Source: JAUILH01 sp964230215 (GTDB lineage: Bacteria > Bacteroidota > Bacteroidia > Flavobacteriales_D > JAUILH01). Taken from it: a stretch of 64,000 nucleotides of DNA. The notes under the pieces are model-generated. The model had not been told where the DNA came from. It worked only from the letters and a program-made list of their open reading frames with translations, and ran no database searches. Below, one piece after another: positions 62,472 to 64,000 of this stretch. How positions within the stretch are numbered: position 1 is the stretch's first letter; every line of letters begins with the position of its first letter. The stretch is from the NCBI GenBank assembly GCA_964230215.1, contig CAXRGQ010000007.1, forward strand, positions 1,017,700 to 1,081,699. Reading direction: 5' to 3'. A program made the translations under genes and the position numbers.

Positions 62472-63116
62472 TCAATACTCGTTCGAATAATTATTTGTTA
62501 TACGGATTCTTGATTTTAGTTTATTCTTACTCCAAGCAATTGGAATTGCAGAAAGAACTATTTCATTTGGTGGTAGATTAATCAAATGTATACCAGTCCC
62601 GCTCTTAGCTACCGGTATATGACTTGCTTGCCAATTGCCCAGACTATCTTGGAATTCATAAATTAACTGAAGGTCTTCACAGCCCACAATACTCACGATT
62701 TCATTACCAACATTTTTAATAATCACTGGGTATGAAATGACAGAATTAAGGCTTACTTGCTGTGTTGTATCGACCTTAAGTTCTAGGTTTCCCGAGTCTG
62801 AAGTTCCAGATACAATTGGGCTAAAGTAGCGCTGAAACTCATTATTTGATTTTTGCTCACCTTCTGGCAATAATTGGTCTGGGAAAATGCTATGATTTAC
62901 AATAATAGTATCCCTTAGTTCACCAATGTATAGGGGAGTGCTGTTAATCATTTCCAAGATATACGCTTCCGGATCTTCAATGGCATCTGCGAGCTTGTCA
63001 TCAATTATAACAAGTCTTGATTCTTCTGCAATTGATTCCACAGGCTTATGGTTACTTGACTCATTTGAACAAGCCACCGTAACTAAAATCACGAGATATT
63101 GAGCTATGTACTTCAA
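62472..63116 (-). CDS. Lipoprotein of unknown function (cassette 7)
   Basis: 214 residues from a TTG start; no ATG lies between the cassette boundary and the signal peptide. Lipobox 'ILVTVACSNES'. The C-terminal half is beta-rich ('QQVSLNSVISYPVIIKNVGNEIVSIVGCEDLQLIYEFQDSLGNWQ'), like an Ig-type domain. Function unknown. The TTG at the very cassette edge suggests translation starts are set by cassette geometry. Confidence 0.7.
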   Translation of the reverse strand: MKYIAQYLVILVTVACSNESSNHKPVESIAEESRLVIIDDKLADAIEDPEAYILEMINSTPLYIGELRDTIIVNHSIFPDQLLPEGEQKSNNEFQRYFSPIVSGTSDSGNLELKVDTTQQVSLNSVISYPVIIKNVGNEIVSIVGCEDLQLIYEFQDSLGNWQASHIPVAKSGTGIHLINLPPNEIVLSAIPIAWSKNKLKSRIRITNNYSNEY

Positions 63117-63120
63117 TTAT

Positions 63121-63247
63121 ACCCAACGGGCCAAGCTAAAACGCGTGCCCCCCAACGTTTTGTTTATCTAAAAATACAAAATATAATTTCTAATTCTAAT
63201 TATACGTGTGGAGACGCGTGGGGTATGCGTTTTAGGTGGTGTTGTAC
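63121..63247 (-). repeat. attC-like repeat, copy 7
   Basis: 127 bp from ACCCAAC to GTTGTAC. Second stem type (GCTAAA / TTTAGG) and nearly identical to copy 8. Confidence 0.9.
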
Positions 63248-63259
63248 TGCGTTAATTAA

Positions 63260-63562
63260 TTAAATCTCCTTATCTAACTTATTAGGGTCCTGTCTATTAT
63301 CAAAAACAGTTAAAACTACGATTACCTCAGATGAAAAGCGGTAATACATTGTCGATTGTTTACTGATAACGCATTTGTGAATACCTGGACGTTCAGCAGA
63401 TTGAGGAAAACCATTTGGATTCTTTTCTATCGCAGCAACAGATTTATCTAGCTTTTTAATGAAATCTTGTTTTGCCTTTTTACCCCAATTTTCAAGTAAA
63501 TAGTCAAATATACTTTCAAGTTTGTTCTGCGCTAATCTTGAGATTATTACTTTTCGATTCAT
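63260..63562 (-). CDS. RelE/ParE-family toxin (cassette 8)
   Basis: 100 residues: 'KVIISRLAQNKLESIFDYLLENWGKKAKQDFIKKLDKSVAAIEKNPNGFPQS', then 'HKCVISKQSTMYYRFSSEVIVVLTVFDNRQDPNKL', a ParE/RelE plasmid-stabilisation fold. The ATG overlaps the antitoxin stop (ATGA), with the antitoxin first. It is unrelated at close range to the toxin of cassette 2. Confidence 0.88.
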   Translation of the reverse strand: MNRKVIISRLAQNKLESIFDYLLENWGKKAKQDFIKKLDKSVAAIEKNPNGFPQSAERPGIHKCVISKQSTMYYRFSSEVIVVLTVFDNRQDPNKLDKEI

Positions 63563-63783
63563 CCTCTATGAGCGGCTATGAAAGAATCATAATCAGAAAC
63601 TAAACCATCTTTAACTTCACGGTCAGCTTTGTCAATTTCATCTTGCTGCGCTTGAGACAACTCATTCCAAAAGTCTTTAGATTCTCTCTTTGATATGAGT
63701 TTCTTAATATCACTTATTAAAGTTGGATTATTTATGCTTTTAATCAACTCTAACAATTGCTGTTTTTCTGCTTGAATGTCCAT
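63559..63783 (-). CDS. Antitoxin partner (cassette 8)
   Basis: 74 residues, mostly helical: 'QAEKQQLLELIKSINNPTLISDIKKLIS', 'DFWNELSQAQQDEIDKADREVKDGLVSDYDSFIA'. Small helical proteins ending in 'SYDxF...H' that overlap a RelE/ParE gene are common antitoxins in Bacteroidota. No clear DNA-binding motif is visible. The antitoxin role follows from overlap with the toxin. Confidence 0.8.
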   Translation of the reverse strand: MDIQAEKQQLLELIKSINNPTLISDIKKLISKRESKDFWNELSQAQQDEIDKADREVKDGLVSDYDSFIAAHRG

Positions 63784-63856
63784 TCCCTAATAAGTTTTAT
63801 ACAAAGATACGTAATAGAGATTTATTTGTTACCGTGATACCACGTCATACAATGCA

Positions 63857-63984
63857 GTACAACGGGCCAAGCTAAAACGCGTGCCCCCCAACGTTTTGTT
63901 TATCTAAAATTACAAAATATAATCTCAATTTCTTATTATACGTGTGAAGACGCGTGGGGGTATGCGATTTAGGTGTTGTTGGCT
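63857..63984 (-). repeat. attC-like repeat, copy 8
   Basis: 128 bp from GTACAAC to GTTGGCT. Second stem type. The right-hand box belongs to a further cassette that leaves the window. By analogy with the other cassettes, a gene on the minus strand could end at the TAA at 63993-63995. Confidence 0.9.
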
Positions 63985-64000
63985 ACAGTTGATTAATCGA

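Noticed and set aside
57386..63984. Repeats as a CRISPR array
   Set aside because: Units are about 125 bp, spaced 0.7-1 kb apart and separated by intact genes; no short direct repeats with uniform spacers and no cas genes.
57386..63984. Repeats as MITEs or IS ends
   Set aside because: Palindromes lie between genes with fixed orientation and cassette-specific flanks. No transposase or constant target duplication is seen; boundary complementarity fits cassette recombination better.

Overview
The window looks like a chromosome segment from a free-living, probably marine, member of the Bacteroidota (Flavobacteriales-like). The signs are type IX secretion system (T9SS) cargo with gliding-motility-associated C-termini, two PorP/SprF genes next to giant adhesins, an HU-SPOR fusion, a MurF-alanine racemase fusion, and repeated TAnnTTTG-type -7 promoter elements just upstream of start codons. 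Genes are dense, the composition is AT-rich, and no rRNA, CRISPR array, transposase or phage gene is visible.

Layout. Positions 1-7262 (minus strand) hold a T9SS surface block: a 1675-residue Ig-like adhesin, its SprF partner, a small periplasmic protein and the N-terminus of another secreted repeat protein. Positions 7399-20718 are housekeeping: gdhA, dprA, a TonB-dependent receptor, a FabH-like synthase, kdsB, HU-SPOR, a histidine kinase, hemJ, a thioesterase, a family 9 glycosyltransferase, tatD and asparaginase. tRNA-Ser(GGA) at 20895 precedes an ExbB-X-ExbD-ExbD operon. Positions 24138-31670 carry a CPBP protease, dus, a LolC/FtsX-like permease, rbfA, an MsbA-like ABC exporter, hflX and a small cytochrome module. 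Positions 31766-41389 carry two amidohydrolases, a second adhesin/SprF pair and an EamA transporter. Positions 41386-56630 mix cell-wall and metabolic genes (murF-alr, tdk, rseP, dxr) with lineage-specific proteins, including a secreted PEP-dikinase-like protein and a sigma-like/anti-sigma-like fusion.

The most striking region runs from about 57386 to the right edge. Eight well-preserved copies and one decayed copy of a roughly 125-bp imperfect palindrome alternate with one gene or one toxin-antitoxin pair, and every gene reads leftward. Each cassette is bounded by its own 10-bp inverted ends, which differ from cassette to cassette, while the palindromes between them stay conserved. This is the architecture of integron gene cassettes with attC sites. 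The core sites depart from the GTTRRRY consensus and no integrase lies in the window. From the orientation, an integrase and attI would be expected to the right of 64000. The payloads are three toxin-antitoxin pairs (ParD/ParE-like, HigBA-like, a second RelE/ParE-type pair), a TonB C-terminal protein, a T9SS cargo protein and three lipoproteins. This is the region I would examine first.

Other points of interest are a probable diheme cytochrome c split by an A9 homopolymer at 30911-30919, near-leaderless promoters at many housekeeping genes, and the split of the usual dxr-rseP neighbourhood by an opposite-strand gene.
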